In this document: positions 32,807-40,851 of the stretch, in pieces
Layout of the letters: each line of letters begins with the position of its first letter
Position numbering within the stretch: position 1 is the stretch's first letter
Origin: Flavobacteriales bacterium
GTDB lineage: Bacteria > Bacteroidota > Bacteroidia > UBA10329
Length of the DNA stretch: 40,851 nt
Direction of reading: 5' to 3'
NCBI GenBank assembly: GCA_021739625.1
Contig: JAIPBJ010000016.1
Coordinates: 1 to 40,851 of the forward strand
Position numbers and translations under genes: made by a program
The notes under the pieces: model-generated
The model's database searches: none
Told to the model about the DNA's origin: nothing
What the model saw: only the letters and a program-made list of their open reading frames with translations

Positions 32807-35083
32807 TCAGGAGATGGCAGGGGCGGTCTTGGGAGTGCTTCTGTAGCAGAGTAGGATCAACAACGGGAGGACGGTCAGATCCATTATCAGTGCGAATACG
32901 AGACAGAGGCTCACAAGGAGGCCAATGTAGTAGGTGCCTCCAAAACTCGAGAACAGCAGCGGAACGAACCCTGCAAGCAGGAGAACCGTGGTCACGATCA
33001 TGGCCTTGCCTGTGGACAGATAGGCCCGTTTTATGGCATACAACGTCTGTCTCCCTTTTGAAAGTTCGATCTTGACCCTGCTAATGAAATGGATCGAATC
33101 GTCCACCACAATGCCAAAGGCTATGGCGAAGATGATGGAGGTGTCGGCCTTGAGGTAAATTCCCATCATGCCCATTACGGCTGCCATGAACAGCAGTGGG
33201 ATTATGTTGGCTATCAGAACTATGACCACCATCTTGACCGACCTGAAAAGCCCTCCCACGATGAGCGATATGACGCAGAACACGATCAGCAGCCCGAAGA
33301 ACATGTTTCTGGGCAACGAGTACGTGGTCTTGTCTATGAGAACCCCTGAGCCGGTCAGTTTGTATTCGAAGGCCCTGTCCTTCTTGCTTTGGAAATACCT
33401 GTCAAATCTGTCTGCCAATGCTTCGAATTCAACAGTGGTCAGGTCGGGAAGCCTACCGCTTACCCTGCAGTTCTTCTTGTCAAGCGACACATAGCGTAGG
33501 AATTCCCCGCCATATTCGGTCTGCATGATCTTGTTGCTCAAGTAGTATATGTCGCCTTCAGAATCCGGGACCCGGTATCCTGAACTTTTGCCTGCGCTGT
33601 ATGCCTGCAGCGCGCTCTTGATGAATGATACGTGGGACACCATCATTCCCACGTTGCAGCTATCGTGCAGAAACGCGTTGAGTTCGTCAATCTCCCTTAC
33701 CACACCGAGATCGAAGAAAGAAGCAGACGTATCTGTGATGGTCAGTGCCATTTCAAATGGACGGGTTCCGGAGAATTGCGTCTCCACAAAATGGTAGTCC
33801 TCCAAAATGGCACTGTGCTTCGGCAGTTCGAGCAGCAGACTCGAATTGACCTGTATGTTGCTCACAGGGAACAGCGACAGTATCGTGAGCAGCGCAGTGG
33901 CCCCGAGGAACCAGATTCTTCTCCTGATCACTGTACGCAGGCAGGCGGACAGAAATCGGCCCCATCTTTCTTCATATTGCTTGAAACCGACAATTCTTGG
34001 CGCAGACGAATTGGCGCTGGCTGCGAAAATGAAGACGATGACTATGATAAAGGCCAGCAGTACACCTGTGCCGGCAAAGATTCCGAACAGTCGAATGGGC
34101 ATCACATTGGAGAATGCCAATGAGTAGAATCCCACGGCAGTGGTCAGCGATGTGAAGAGGGTGGCACTGCCTATGTCCTTGAATGTCGTACGCAAAGCCA
34201 TGGTCCTCTCGGCCCCTTTCCTCAGTTCTTCAATGTACTTGCTGTAAATGTGGATCACATCAGAAAGACAGATGACCGCCAGTACAGGTGGCAACAGGCT
34301 GGAAATGATATCTATGGGCCGGTCGCACAGCGCAATGAGGGCAAGTGTCCAAATGATGGAGAACACGATGGCCAGCAGTGCCATGACCACCGTCCGGTAC
34401 GACCGGAAAAGAACGAGCAGGATGATGCTCACCAACAGGAACGATATGCTGAGATAGACCCGGAGATTGCGTTTGATCTCGGTGAGATAGGTCTGTTCGA
34501 CCAGAATCTTGGCGGTCAGATATGATCGGTCGAATCCAAGCCGTTCCATCTCAGACCTGATGCTCTCTATGAGGTCATACTGCGCCTGCCTGTCGAGGTT
34601 CGGAGTGGTGAATGCCGAAATGGCCACTGATTTCCCATCTTTCGATACAAGGAATTCTTTGATCTCCTTGGCATTGAATAGCCGAACCGAGTCTTCCATA
34701 TACCGCTGGGGAACCGTATAATGGATGAGGGGAGATTTGTAAAGTCGGCCATTCCAAACGACACTGTAGGACGAATTGGTGACCGAGTACACAGATAGGA
34801 CACTGTCGAAATTGAAGATGAACTTCGTAAGCGTATCTACCTTGTTCAGGAATGTGCTGTCGAAAATACCTGTCTCGTTGGTGAGACCAATATAAATGTA
34901 CTCATCATCAATGTCTGCCCTGAACCGTTCATTGAATTCCTTGTAGAACTCCAGATCGGGATCATCGACAGGGAAGAACTGCTCAAGATTGAAATCGAAT
35001 CCGAGATTCCTTAATGGAATCAGGCTGACCGCAGTGATTGAGACGATAGCAATGATGGCCAGTATGCCCAGTCTTCTGCTCAT
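32807..35083 (-). CDS. RND-superfamily (MMPL-type) exporter, second paralogue
   Basis: The likely start is the ATG at 35083 (MSRRLGILAIIAIVSITAVS), giving 758 residues; the longer frame adds 10 hydrophilic residues. Layout is as for 7942-10272: one N-terminal helix, a periplasmic domain (FNLEQFFPVDDPDLEFYKEF), a five-helix block with PPVLAVICLSDVIHIYSKYI, a second periplasmic domain (KHSAILEDYHFVETQFSG) and the final block with GIVVDDSIHFISRVKIEL. It is also stand-alone, without fusion or outer-membrane partner genes. The two copies share the FPxDDPDLxxYxxF signature but are clearly diverged. Substrate unknown; lipid or hydrophobic molecule export is only a family-level guess. Confidence 0.87.
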   Translation of the reverse strand: MSRRLGILAIIAIVSITAVSLIPLRNLGFDFNLEQFFPVDDPDLEFYKEFNERFRADIDDEYIYIGLTNETGIFDSTFLNKVDTLTKFIFNFDSVLSVYSVTNSSYSVVWNGRLYKSPLIHYTVPQRYMEDSVRLFNAKEIKEFLVSKDGKSVAISAFTTPNLDRQAQYDLIESIRSEMERLGFDRSYLTAKILVEQTYLTEIKRNLRVYLSISFLLVSIILLVLFRSYRTVVMALLAIVFSIIWTLALIALCDRPIDIISSLLPPVLAVICLSDVIHIYSKYIEELRKGAERTMALRTTFKDIGSATLFTSLTTAVGFYSLAFSNVMPIRLFGIFAGTGVLLAFIIVIVFIFAASANSSAPRIVGFKQYEERWGRFLSACLRTVIRRRIWFLGATALLTILSLFPVSNIQVNSSLLLELPKHSAILEDYHFVETQFSGTRPFEMALTITDTSASFFDLGVVREIDELNAFLHDSCNVGMMVSHVSFIKSALQAYSAGKSSGYRVPDSEGDIYYLSNKIMQTEYGGEFLRYVSLDKKNCRVSGRLPDLTTVEFEALADRFDRYFQSKKDRAFEYKLTGSGVLIDKTTYSLPRNMFFGLLIVFCVISLIVGGLFRSVKMVVIVLIANIIPLLFMAAVMGMMGIYLKADTSIIFAIAFGIVVDDSIHFISRVKIELSKGRQTLYAIKRAYLSTGKAMIVTTVLLLAGFVPLLFSSFGGTYYIGLLVSLCLVFALIMDLTVLPLLILLCYRSTPKTAPAIS

Positions 35084-35207
35084 GGGGTTCGTGTGAAGGT
35101 CGGTTCGGATCAATGGCCTGATTTTGAAATCATTGTTCCTTGCAGTTGCTTTTCAGGACAGCAATGTCGGGTGATGATAAGGCTTTTAATCAGATGGGTT
35201 TCAAAGA

Positions 35208-35239
35208 AACACCCCCAAAGCGTTGGCTTTGAGGGTGTT
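35208..35239 (-). terminator. Strong intrinsic terminator after the choice-of-anchor V gene
   Basis: On the minus strand AACACCCTCAAAGC pairs with GCTTTGGGGGTGTT (one mismatch) across a 4-nt loop, followed by TCTTTG. It lies about 47 nt after the stop of the 276-residue gene. The RND exporter downstream therefore probably has its own promoter in 35084-35207, where I see no clear consensus. Confidence 0.85.
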
Positions 35240-35285
35240 GTTCGGCATTGTGCAAGGTGGGTATGATTCCGAAGCGGTCCTTGCC

Positions 35286-36116
35286 TTATTGCGACACGAC
35301 AATCCTCTCGGTATAGACCTTGCCGCTGTGAGTGAGTCTCACGAGATAGGTCCCTACGTTAAGGTCGCTTAGGTCATAGGATATCGAGAACCTGTCTCCT
35401 CCAACAACCACGTTGTCGTTCAGAACCATCTGGCCGGTGATCGAATAGACATCCACAGAAACGGTTCCACTTCCTGCAGAGGGCAATTCAATGCGAAGCA
35501 TGTCGCTCACAGGGTTAGGGAAGATGCTCACCATGTCATCTGAACCGACTTCGCTGACACCTACAGATGCCTCAGCAACAGACAGAGATGCCGTGGCAAC
35601 GCCCCCGGCATAACCGTTCTTGACAAAAGCAGCATACACTGTGACATCGCCTGTTCCCTGTGCAGGGGCCGTCCAACCCACTGTCCACGCGGTCTGGGTT
35701 ATTCCAGCTGTTCGGTGAGTTACGTGATTGTCAAAGTATGATGTGTTCGTGGCATCTGTCGCGCTCAATGTCCCGGTCGGTGCGTTGGCCCCGTTCTCTA
35801 CTGTGACACTGAAGCCTTTGTTGGTCGAAGGAGAACCGCCCGCAGTGGTCAGCGTGATGCTGTAGGACTGTCCGGCCACATAGCCCGTACCGGGAATGTC
35901 GGTGGTTATCCATGTGTCCTCTACGGTAACACCTCCCTGAGTGTGACAGGCCGCACAGGTCTCTCCACCATCACCGGGCGAGCCCGTATTGCTCCACATC
36001 CCTGCAGATTCCCTGTTCCCGTCACGGTGGGCGGCCTCGGGACTGTTATAGGCGGTCATAAAAAGGTACATCGGCACGGCTACGATGAAACTGAGAATTG
36101 TAACTGTTCTTTTCAT
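35286..36116 (-). CDS. Secreted T9SS cargo with CxxCH motif, choice-of-anchor V type
   Basis: The 276-residue protein has a signal-anchor-like N-terminus (VTILSFIVAVPMYLFM) and a single CxxCH (C54-A-A-C57-H58, in ETCAACHTQGG). It then has a beta-sandwich of about 120 residues (GYVAGQSYSITLTTAGG, VENGANAPTGTLSATDA, AGITQTAWTVGWTAPAQGTG). The end is a type A T9SS sorting domain (SIFPNPVSDMLRIELPSAG to VGTYLVRLTHSGKVYTERI). CxxCH may bind one heme c; the sandwich resembles reelin-like domains of choice-of-anchor V proteins. A surface redox role is possible but unproven. An intrinsic terminator follows. Confidence 0.85.
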   Translation of the reverse strand: MKRTVTILSFIVAVPMYLFMTAYNSPEAAHRDGNRESAGMWSNTGSPGDGGETCAACHTQGGVTVEDTWITTDIPGTGYVAGQSYSITLTTAGGSPSTNKGFSVTVENGANAPTGTLSATDATNTSYFDNHVTHRTAGITQTAWTVGWTAPAQGTGDVTVYAAFVKNGYAGGVATASLSVAEASVGVSEVGSDDMVSIFPNPVSDMLRIELPSAGSGTVSVDVYSITGQMVLNDNVVVGGDRFSISYDLSDLNVGTYLVRLTHSGKVYTERIVVSQ

Positions 36117-36367
36117 TTTGCTCTTTGTTTAGTGAATGTAAATGAATGGATTGAATTCTGCTTGATGAATTGAGAGACGGATGAACTGCTTAGCACAGAT
36201 GTCATCCCGGTATCTCTAAAGGGTTGGACAAAGAAATTTGGAATGTAAAGGTAAGCAATTGACAATTGTCAGGGAGGCAGATGATTTTTGGCGGTGTTTT
36301 GGGAAGGGGACGTGGCCTGTGGGGTCAACGAGGAGAGAGTCAGATGGCCACGGCCTTGGACAAGTCG

Positions 36368-37693
36368 TCAGAATGCCCGGGCCACTCCCAACACCCATCG
36401 GAATTGCCAAGGCCCGGGCTGCAGCGCGGCAGGTCGGCTCACGAACAGGGGCATGTCGAAACGCAGTGTGATCGGGTGCAATCTAGTTATAGGACCCCAT
36501 TGACGCACGGTGAAGGCCACGCCCACACCCGCATCGGCACGGGGCATGGCAAAGGCTGGAGCGGCATCAGAAGCGTTTATGCTGATGATGCCCGCATCCG
36601 CAAAGAAATAAGTGTTCAGCCGAAGATACTTGCGCATTGGCCATTTGTCGCTGCCAAGGAGCCGGTCGAATTCCAGTTCCAGATTCACCGCTGCCCCATG
36701 CACGCCACTGTGGGCCATCAAAATCTCATCGCCCCGCTGCTCAGGTGCGAGATAACCTGAGTAGCCACGCAGGTTGAGTCCTCCACCGTGGTGGAAATGG
36801 TTCTGAACCACGCCATACTCGGCCCATTGGGAAGGGAAGATCCCGGCCGAGCCGGTCAATCTGCTGTCGGCCATTTCCTCGGGAGAGGCGCGATCGAGGT
36901 AAAGCATTGATTCGCTGGCCCAGTCGGTCCCATAGCCCAGTTGAAGGAACACCCGCGAATGCAGTTTCAGCATCCAGAGCTCTGTGCGGTTGATGGCCGT
37001 GGTGCGGATGTAATGATAATCGTGGTCGCTGCCGAGGTTGCTGCTACGCAGTACCATATCCAATTCTCCAGTGCCTGTTCCGTATGAATACTGATATTCG
37101 AGGGTGGCTGCAAAGGAATTATTCCAGCGGCCCATGTCCCAGTGCTGACGGTCGAGCAGATAGGGGAGGCCATTTCTCTCTGGCCTGTACATTGCTTTGA
37201 ACCAGAGTCCGAATGTGATGTCGCCCTTTCGGTTGCCTTTCGTCAGACCGACCTTTCCTCCATACAGCCCGTCCAACGCCCTTACTGCCAGGCGGACCGT
37301 GCTGTTACGCCAATAGCTGTGCAGCGAGGTCCGGTAATCGCCACTGAATGAAAGTGGCATGAATCCATACCGGTCGCTCCCATCGGGCAGGCCATATTGC
37401 CCTATTCCAGTGTGAGCCCACAGAAATGCATTGAATACATGGTGACGGTCGGCAAGGCCCCCGGCAAGTTGCACTCCGAGCTTTAGCCCGTCATAACCAT
37501 TATACCAGATGTCCGGCCCACCTTCAAGGACGTAGTTGATGGTGTCGCGTTCTGGCTGCCATTGCTCAGGATAGTACATGAACTGGATGTAGGCCCGCAA
37601 TTTTGTGGTGTCCGTCAACTCCATCTCCTGCTGAGCAGACACGCAGGAAGTCAGTGCCAGAATGAGCACTACGATATGAGCGGATTTCCTCAT
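36368..37693 (-). CDS. Stand-alone outer-membrane beta-barrel, resembles the barrel tail of some M1-peptidase proteins
   Basis: The 441-residue protein has a signal peptide (MRKSAHIVVLILALTSCVSA) with a Cys that could also make it a lipoprotein. GPDIWYNGYDGLKLGVQLAG, then alternating strands such as FNAFLWAHTGIGQYGL, HSRVFLQLGYGTDWASES, AVNLELEFDRLLGSDKW and YFFADAGII, mark a surface-antigen barrel ending in GVARAF. From memory, close matches occur as the C-terminal half of large Bacteroidota M1 aminopeptidase-like proteins; here there is no peptidase in front. The stop faces a 251-bp non-coding gap (36117-36367) in which I see nothing. It overlaps the YihY stop by ATGA. Confidence 0.75.
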   Translation of the reverse strand: MRKSAHIVVLILALTSCVSAQQEMELTDTTKLRAYIQFMYYPEQWQPERDTINYVLEGGPDIWYNGYDGLKLGVQLAGGLADRHHVFNAFLWAHTGIGQYGLPDGSDRYGFMPLSFSGDYRTSLHSYWRNSTVRLAVRALDGLYGGKVGLTKGNRKGDITFGLWFKAMYRPERNGLPYLLDRQHWDMGRWNNSFAATLEYQYSYGTGTGELDMVLRSSNLGSDHDYHYIRTTAINRTELWMLKLHSRVFLQLGYGTDWASESMLYLDRASPEEMADSRLTGSAGIFPSQWAEYGVVQNHFHHGGGLNLRGYSGYLAPEQRGDEILMAHSGVHGAAVNLELEFDRLLGSDKWPMRKYLRLNTYFFADAGIISINASDAAPAFAMPRADAGVGVAFTVRQWGPITRLHPITLRFDMPLFVSRPAALQPGPWQFRWVLGVARAF

Positions 37694-38688
37694 GAGACCT
37701 TTTCAGGATCGCCCTGCTGGATGGCCTTTTCCAATGACAGGTGGAGGGTTCGTTCCTTGTTCTCCAATTCTTTCAACTTGGCCCGCTCAATACTTGCATT
37801 CAGCTCGAACCCTATTAGCAGCACCGTGCTGTTGATGAGCATCCACAGCATGACCACCAATAGGGTGCCGATAGATCCATACAACTTATTGTATGTCCCG
37901 AAATTCTCCACGAAGTATCGGAAACCCAATGAAGAGAGGATGATGAGTCCTGTGGTCAGTGTGGAGCCGGCCGAGAAGAATCCCCATCGTGCCTTGCGTG
38001 CCGGGCCGTAAACATAGAGCACCGTCACAGCAAGGAACAACAACAGGAGCACGACAGCCCAACGGCTAAGGTTGACCGCCCAGATGGCGACCATTCCCCT
38101 GATGAGGCCCTCATCCAGCAGAAATTGAATGCCCCGGCTGCCAAAGATGATCAGACCGATGGCTACAATGACAATGGACACGAGTACAAGCATGAGGCCA
38201 AGCGCGATGGCCCGTTGCATCACAGGCGAACGCTTCTCGTAGGTGTGAAAGGTGGCATTGAATCCGTCAATGAGTGCGCTGATTCCGTTGGTGCTGAAGT
38301 AAAGTGCTGAAATGACCGTCAGCGACAGCAGTCCTCCCCGTTGCTGGGTGATGACATCCTCGAAGGTCTCGCGCACCACCACGTATGTTGAATTTGGTAG
38401 AAACTCACGCATAAGGTCGAGCAGTTGACCCTGAAATCCATCATAAGGGATGTAGGCCAGCAGGGTGAACAGGAAGATGATGCCAGGGAAAACAGCAAGG
38501 ATGAAGTTGAAAGCCACGGAAGACGCACGAATGTTCAGAGATCCTTTCTGCAGCCCGATGATGAAGAACGTGGCCACGTCATAGAGCGGCAGTCCGTCAA
38601 AGCCGGGGAGGCGCACCCGCTTGCTGAAATCAAGCAGCCAATGGACTGCCCTCAACCTCAGAAACCGGACGATGAGCCTGCGAACCAT
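37690..38688 (-). CDS. YihY/BrkB family inner-membrane protein
   Basis: The 332-residue protein has about six transmembrane helices: FNFILAVFPGIIFLFTLLAY, LSLTVISALYFSTNGISALI, GLMLVLVSIVIVAIGLIIF, WAVVLLLLFLAVTVLYVYG, and a final segment around LLVVMLWMLINSTVLLIGFE. KGSLNIRASSVAFNFILAVF and GPARKARWGFFSAGS are family signatures. These are widespread inner-membrane proteins whose transport substrate is unknown; old names such as virulence factor BrkB or RNase BN are not supported for most members. The stop overlaps the next gene's ATG by 4 nt (ATGA), indicating coupling. Confidence 0.93.
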   Translation of the reverse strand: MVRRLIVRFLRLRAVHWLLDFSKRVRLPGFDGLPLYDVATFFIIGLQKGSLNIRASSVAFNFILAVFPGIIFLFTLLAYIPYDGFQGQLLDLMREFLPNSTYVVVRETFEDVITQQRGGLLSLTVISALYFSTNGISALIDGFNATFHTYEKRSPVMQRAIALGLMLVLVSIVIVAIGLIIFGSRGIQFLLDEGLIRGMVAIWAVNLSRWAVVLLLLFLAVTVLYVYGPARKARWGFFSAGSTLTTGLIILSSLGFRYFVENFGTYNKLYGSIGTLLVVMLWMLINSTVLLIGFELNASIERAKLKELENKERTLHLSLEKAIQQGDPEKVS

Positions 38689-38779
38689 TCAATTTTCAAT
38701 TGGCGGTGAACAAAATGCAATTGGAGGAAAGCCGAGTGCATACTCGGACATGGTCATAAATTGATGACATCATATTTCT

Positions 38780-39625
38780 CTATGGTGAATGATGAACCGC
38801 TTTGAGGCTCATGTCGAGGCTGCGAATATGGTGCGTGAGGGCACCCACAGAGATGAAATCTACTCCGGTGAGGGCATGTTCCCTGAGGTTGGATTCAGTG
38901 ATGCCGCCCGATGATTCGGTCTCGTATCGCCCAGCAATGGTCTCTACGGCCAATTTCAGTTTCTCGGGAGTGAAATTGTCGAGCATGATTCGGTGGAACC
39001 CCCCTACACGCAGGGCCTCCTCCAGTTCGTCAAAATCCCGCACCTCCACTTCTACGCGAAGGTCTTTGCCTATGGTGGCAAGATGCCCTTTCACCCGGTG
39101 AAGGGCCTGTGCCAGTCCGCCTGCCATGTCAATGTGGTTGTCCTTGATCATCACCATGTCATAGAGTCCGAAACGGTGATTCTGGCCTCCCCCAAGTTTC
39201 ACTGCAAGTTTTTCCAGTTCGCGGAGCAGTGGAGTGGTCTTGCGGGTGTCGAGCAGTCTGGTGTTCGTTCCATCGGTCAGGCGCACCAGCCGTTGGGCGT
39301 GTGTGGCAATGCCGCTCATGCGCTGCATGAAATTGAGCACCAGCCTTTCGGCCTTCAGAATGGAGCGGGAACTGCCCTCCACCGTTAGGATAACATCTCC
39401 GACCGCAATGGGCGATCCGTCCACGATTCTCACATCCACCTTCAATGTCGCATCGACATGATGGAAGATGCGGTGGGCCAATTCCACACCTGCCACCACA
39501 CCACTTTCCTTGACCAGCAGCTGGGCGCTTCCCTTGGCATCGGCAGGGATGCAGGCATTGGAGGTGTGGTCACCGTCACCGATGTCCTCACGGAGGGCCG
39601 CTTCAATGATCTCGTCAATGGTCAT
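38780..39625 (-). CDS. nadC: Nicotinate-nucleotide diphosphorylase (carboxylating), quinolinate phosphoribosyltransferase
   Basis: NadC turns quinolinate and PRPP into nicotinate mononucleotide in de novo NAD synthesis. I chose the ATG at 39625 (MTIDEIIEAALREDIGDGDH), 4 nt after the upstream stop; an earlier start would add residues inside that gene. The 281-residue length is normal. LNFMQRMSGIATHA, DTRKTTPLLRELEKLAVKLG and RFGLYDMVMIKDNHI carry the Arg/Lys/His residues that bind quinolinate. FHRIMLDNFTPEKL and ALTGVDFISVGALTH are C-terminal signatures. nadK lies about 10 kb away, so two NAD(P) genes share the window but not an operon. Confidence 0.97.
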   Translation of the reverse strand: MTIDEIIEAALREDIGDGDHTSNACIPADAKGSAQLLVKESGVVAGVELAHRIFHHVDATLKVDVRIVDGSPIAVGDVILTVEGSSRSILKAERLVLNFMQRMSGIATHAQRLVRLTDGTNTRLLDTRKTTPLLRELEKLAVKLGGGQNHRFGLYDMVMIKDNHIDMAGGLAQALHRVKGHLATIGKDLRVEVEVRDFDELEEALRVGGFHRIMLDNFTPEKLKLAVETIAGRYETESSGGITESNLREHALTGVDFISVGALTHHIRSLDMSLKAVHHSP

Positions 39626-39629
39626 TGGC

Positions 39630-40019
39630 CTACTCGCTGACCTCGAACCGTAGTTGTTGGATGCGTGCCTTCTCGCCATCGCCCTTCGTGAGCACGTATG
39701 TACGATAGGTGCCTGTTGCCGTGGTCAGACTTCCTATGACATACTGGGCCCCATCGCGCGATCTGCCACGGTGAATGACCTGATAGGCGCTCACTTTGTT
39801 CTTCTCAAAGAAATCCTTGATGATAAGCTCGGCCTGGGCCTTGCTGTAGCTGTTCTCCTTGCGGAGCACGGCCATGTCCACTTTCGAGTCGAAATGGCGG
39901 GCCAGTTCCTTGTGGTTGCCCACACGGATAGCCGAGGCGATGTTCTCTTCAACGTTCTGAGCCAGAAGAGTGACAGACAGAAGAAGAGCGGATGCAAGGG
40001 TACTGATGAAATGTCTCAT
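39630..40019 (-). CDS. DUF4783-type secreted protein
   Basis: The start is taken at 40019 ([20 protein letters not shown], cut near LAQ), giving 129 residues. The mature protein is a small alpha-beta fold of the SnoaL/NTF2-like type: [40 protein letters not shown], and closing strands [20 protein letters not shown] and [13 protein letters not shown]. From memory DUF4783 proteins commonly sit next to nadC in Bacteroidota, which supports this. Role unknown; a periplasmic ligand-binding function is only a guess. Confidence 0.85.
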   Translation of the reverse strand: MRHFISTLASALLLSVTLLAQNVEENIASAIRVGNHKELARHFDSKVDMAVLRKENSYSKAQAELIIKDFFEKNKVSAYQVIHRGRSRDGAQYVIGSLTTATGTYRTYVLTKGDGEKARIQQLRFEVSE

Positions 40020-40156
40020 GGTACCAGTGTTTGGTGACGGATGGGAGCAACAACCGCGCCATGGCCGTTGCACCTCACAAAGAAAGCGTTTATGATGATG
40101 GTGCGAACATGGCCAGCGTATATCGGCTTTATCTTGGCCCCAGAATCCAACATGAC

Positions 40157-40851
40157 ATGAGAAAGAAGGTGATGCTCCTTGGCAGCGGGGAATTAGGAAA
40201 GGAACTGGTCATAGCGCTACAACGCCTCGGACAGCATGTGATCGCTGTTGACAGTTATGAAGGCGCGCCAGCCATGCAGGTGGCTCACGAGAAAGAGGTC
40301 ATCAACATGCTTGATGGACACGCGCTCGATGTCATCGTTGCAAAACACCGGCCCGATCTTATTGTGCCAGAAGTAGAAGCCATCCGGACTGAGCGGTTCT
40401 ATGCATACGAGCTGTTGGGCATGCAGGTGGTGCCGAGTGCGAAGGCCGCCAATTTCACAATGAACCGCAAGGCCATCCGCGACCTTGCCGCCAAGGAATT
40501 GGGGCTGCGCACCGCCAAGTACCGATATGCCACCACCGCAGCAGAACTCAGCGATGCGGTGGCAGAGGTCGGGATGCCCTGCGTGGTAAAACCCTTGATG
40601 TCCTCATCCGGCAAAGGACAGTCGGTGATCCGGGCCCACGGTGATGTGCAGGCGGCCTGGGACTATGCCTGCGCGGGTTCGCGTGGCGACATCGTGGAGG
40701 TGATCGTGGAGGCATTCGTTCATTTCGACTCCGAGATCACACTGCTCACCGTGACGCAACAGCATGGCCCGACATTGTTCTGCCCACCGATAGGTCACAG
40801 ACAGGAGCGTGGTGACTACATGGAAAGCTGGCAGCCGGCAATCATGGGGCC
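40157..40851 (+). CDS. purT: Formate-dependent phosphoribosylglycinamide formyltransferase, truncated by the window edge
   Basis: PurT uses formate and ATP to formylate GAR in purine synthesis, an alternative to folate-dependent PurN. Visible residues 1-231 begin [20 protein letters not shown], a pre-ATP-grasp Rossmann start. [34 protein letters not shown] and [19 protein letters not shown] follow. The ATP-grasp domain starts with [19 protein letters not shown], and [11 protein letters not shown] and [19 protein letters not shown] match PurT closely. About 390 residues are expected, so the C-terminal third is outside. The start is the ATG at 40157; an ATG five bases before it opens only two codons. 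It is divergent from the DUF4783 gene, with 137 bp between. Confidence 0.95.
   Translation, partial: MRKKVMLLGSGELGKELVIALQRLGQHVIAVDSYEGAPAMQVAHEKEVINMLDGHALDVIVAKHRPDLIVPEVEAIRTERFYAYELLGMQVVPSAKAANFTMNRKAIRDLAAKELGLRTAKYRYATTAAELSDAVAEVGMPCVVKPLMSSSGKGQSVIRAHGDVQAAWDYACAGSRGDIVEVIVEAFVHFDSEITLLTVTQQHGPTLFCPPIGHRQERGDYMESWQPAIMG

Overview
The window looks like the chromosome of a fairly GC-rich member of the Bacteroidota, probably in or near the Flavobacteriales. The reasons are a type IX secretion (T9SS) C-terminal sorting domain on two secreted proteins, the uppS-bamA-ompH-ompH-murI order preceded by two DUF6089-type proteins, a DUF4783-type protein next to nadC, a choice-of-anchor V type protein, and a TAnnTTTG-type -7 box upstream of sucA. 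The species cannot be named from this sequence. No tRNA, rRNA, CRISPR array or complete insertion sequence was seen.

Layout. Positions 1-7667 are accessory. They hold a partial secreted protein, a 34-codon remnant of a surface gene, and a tightly coupled minus-strand operon: a 1002-residue protein of unknown function, a 613-residue metzincin-like protease and an exported leucine-rich-repeat protein. A 339-residue protein with a carboxypeptidase-regulatory-like tail is divergent from the operon. Positions 7942-13691 (plus strand) carry an RND/MMPL-type exporter, RmlA, an extended SDR sugar-nucleotide epimerase/decarboxylase, a trans-polyprenyl diphosphate synthase and a small conserved protein. 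A 42-bp tandem repeat (13777-14006) follows.

Positions 14084-18812 hold the 2-oxoglutarate dehydrogenase genes sucA and sucB. They are separated by a cassette of about 0.73 kb that carries a frameshifted GxxExxY gene between two long imperfect palindromes and inverted ends. A secreted DRGH nuclease and a gamma-carbonic anhydrase follow. Positions 20691-30962 (minus strand) are an envelope-biogenesis cluster: CBS protein, BamA-like barrel, nadK, two DUF6089-like proteins, uppS, bamA, two ompH/skp genes, a strong terminator, then murI.

Positions 31163-38688 (minus strand) carry secreted or membrane proteins: a YceI-like protein and a small T9SS cargo that share an N-terminal module, downstream of two CRP/FNR-like palindromes; a second RND/MMPL-type exporter; a CxxCH-containing T9SS cargo; a stand-alone outer-membrane barrel; and a YihY/BrkB protein. 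nadC and a DUF4783-like gene follow, and a divergent purT runs off the right edge.

The best candidates for something undescribed are the 1002-aa/metzincin/LRR operon and the GxxExxY cassette between sucA and sucB. The 42-bp repeat, whose variants preserve its hairpins, and the terminator that touches the murI start codon are also worth a look. Function was assigned from motifs by eye, with no database search.
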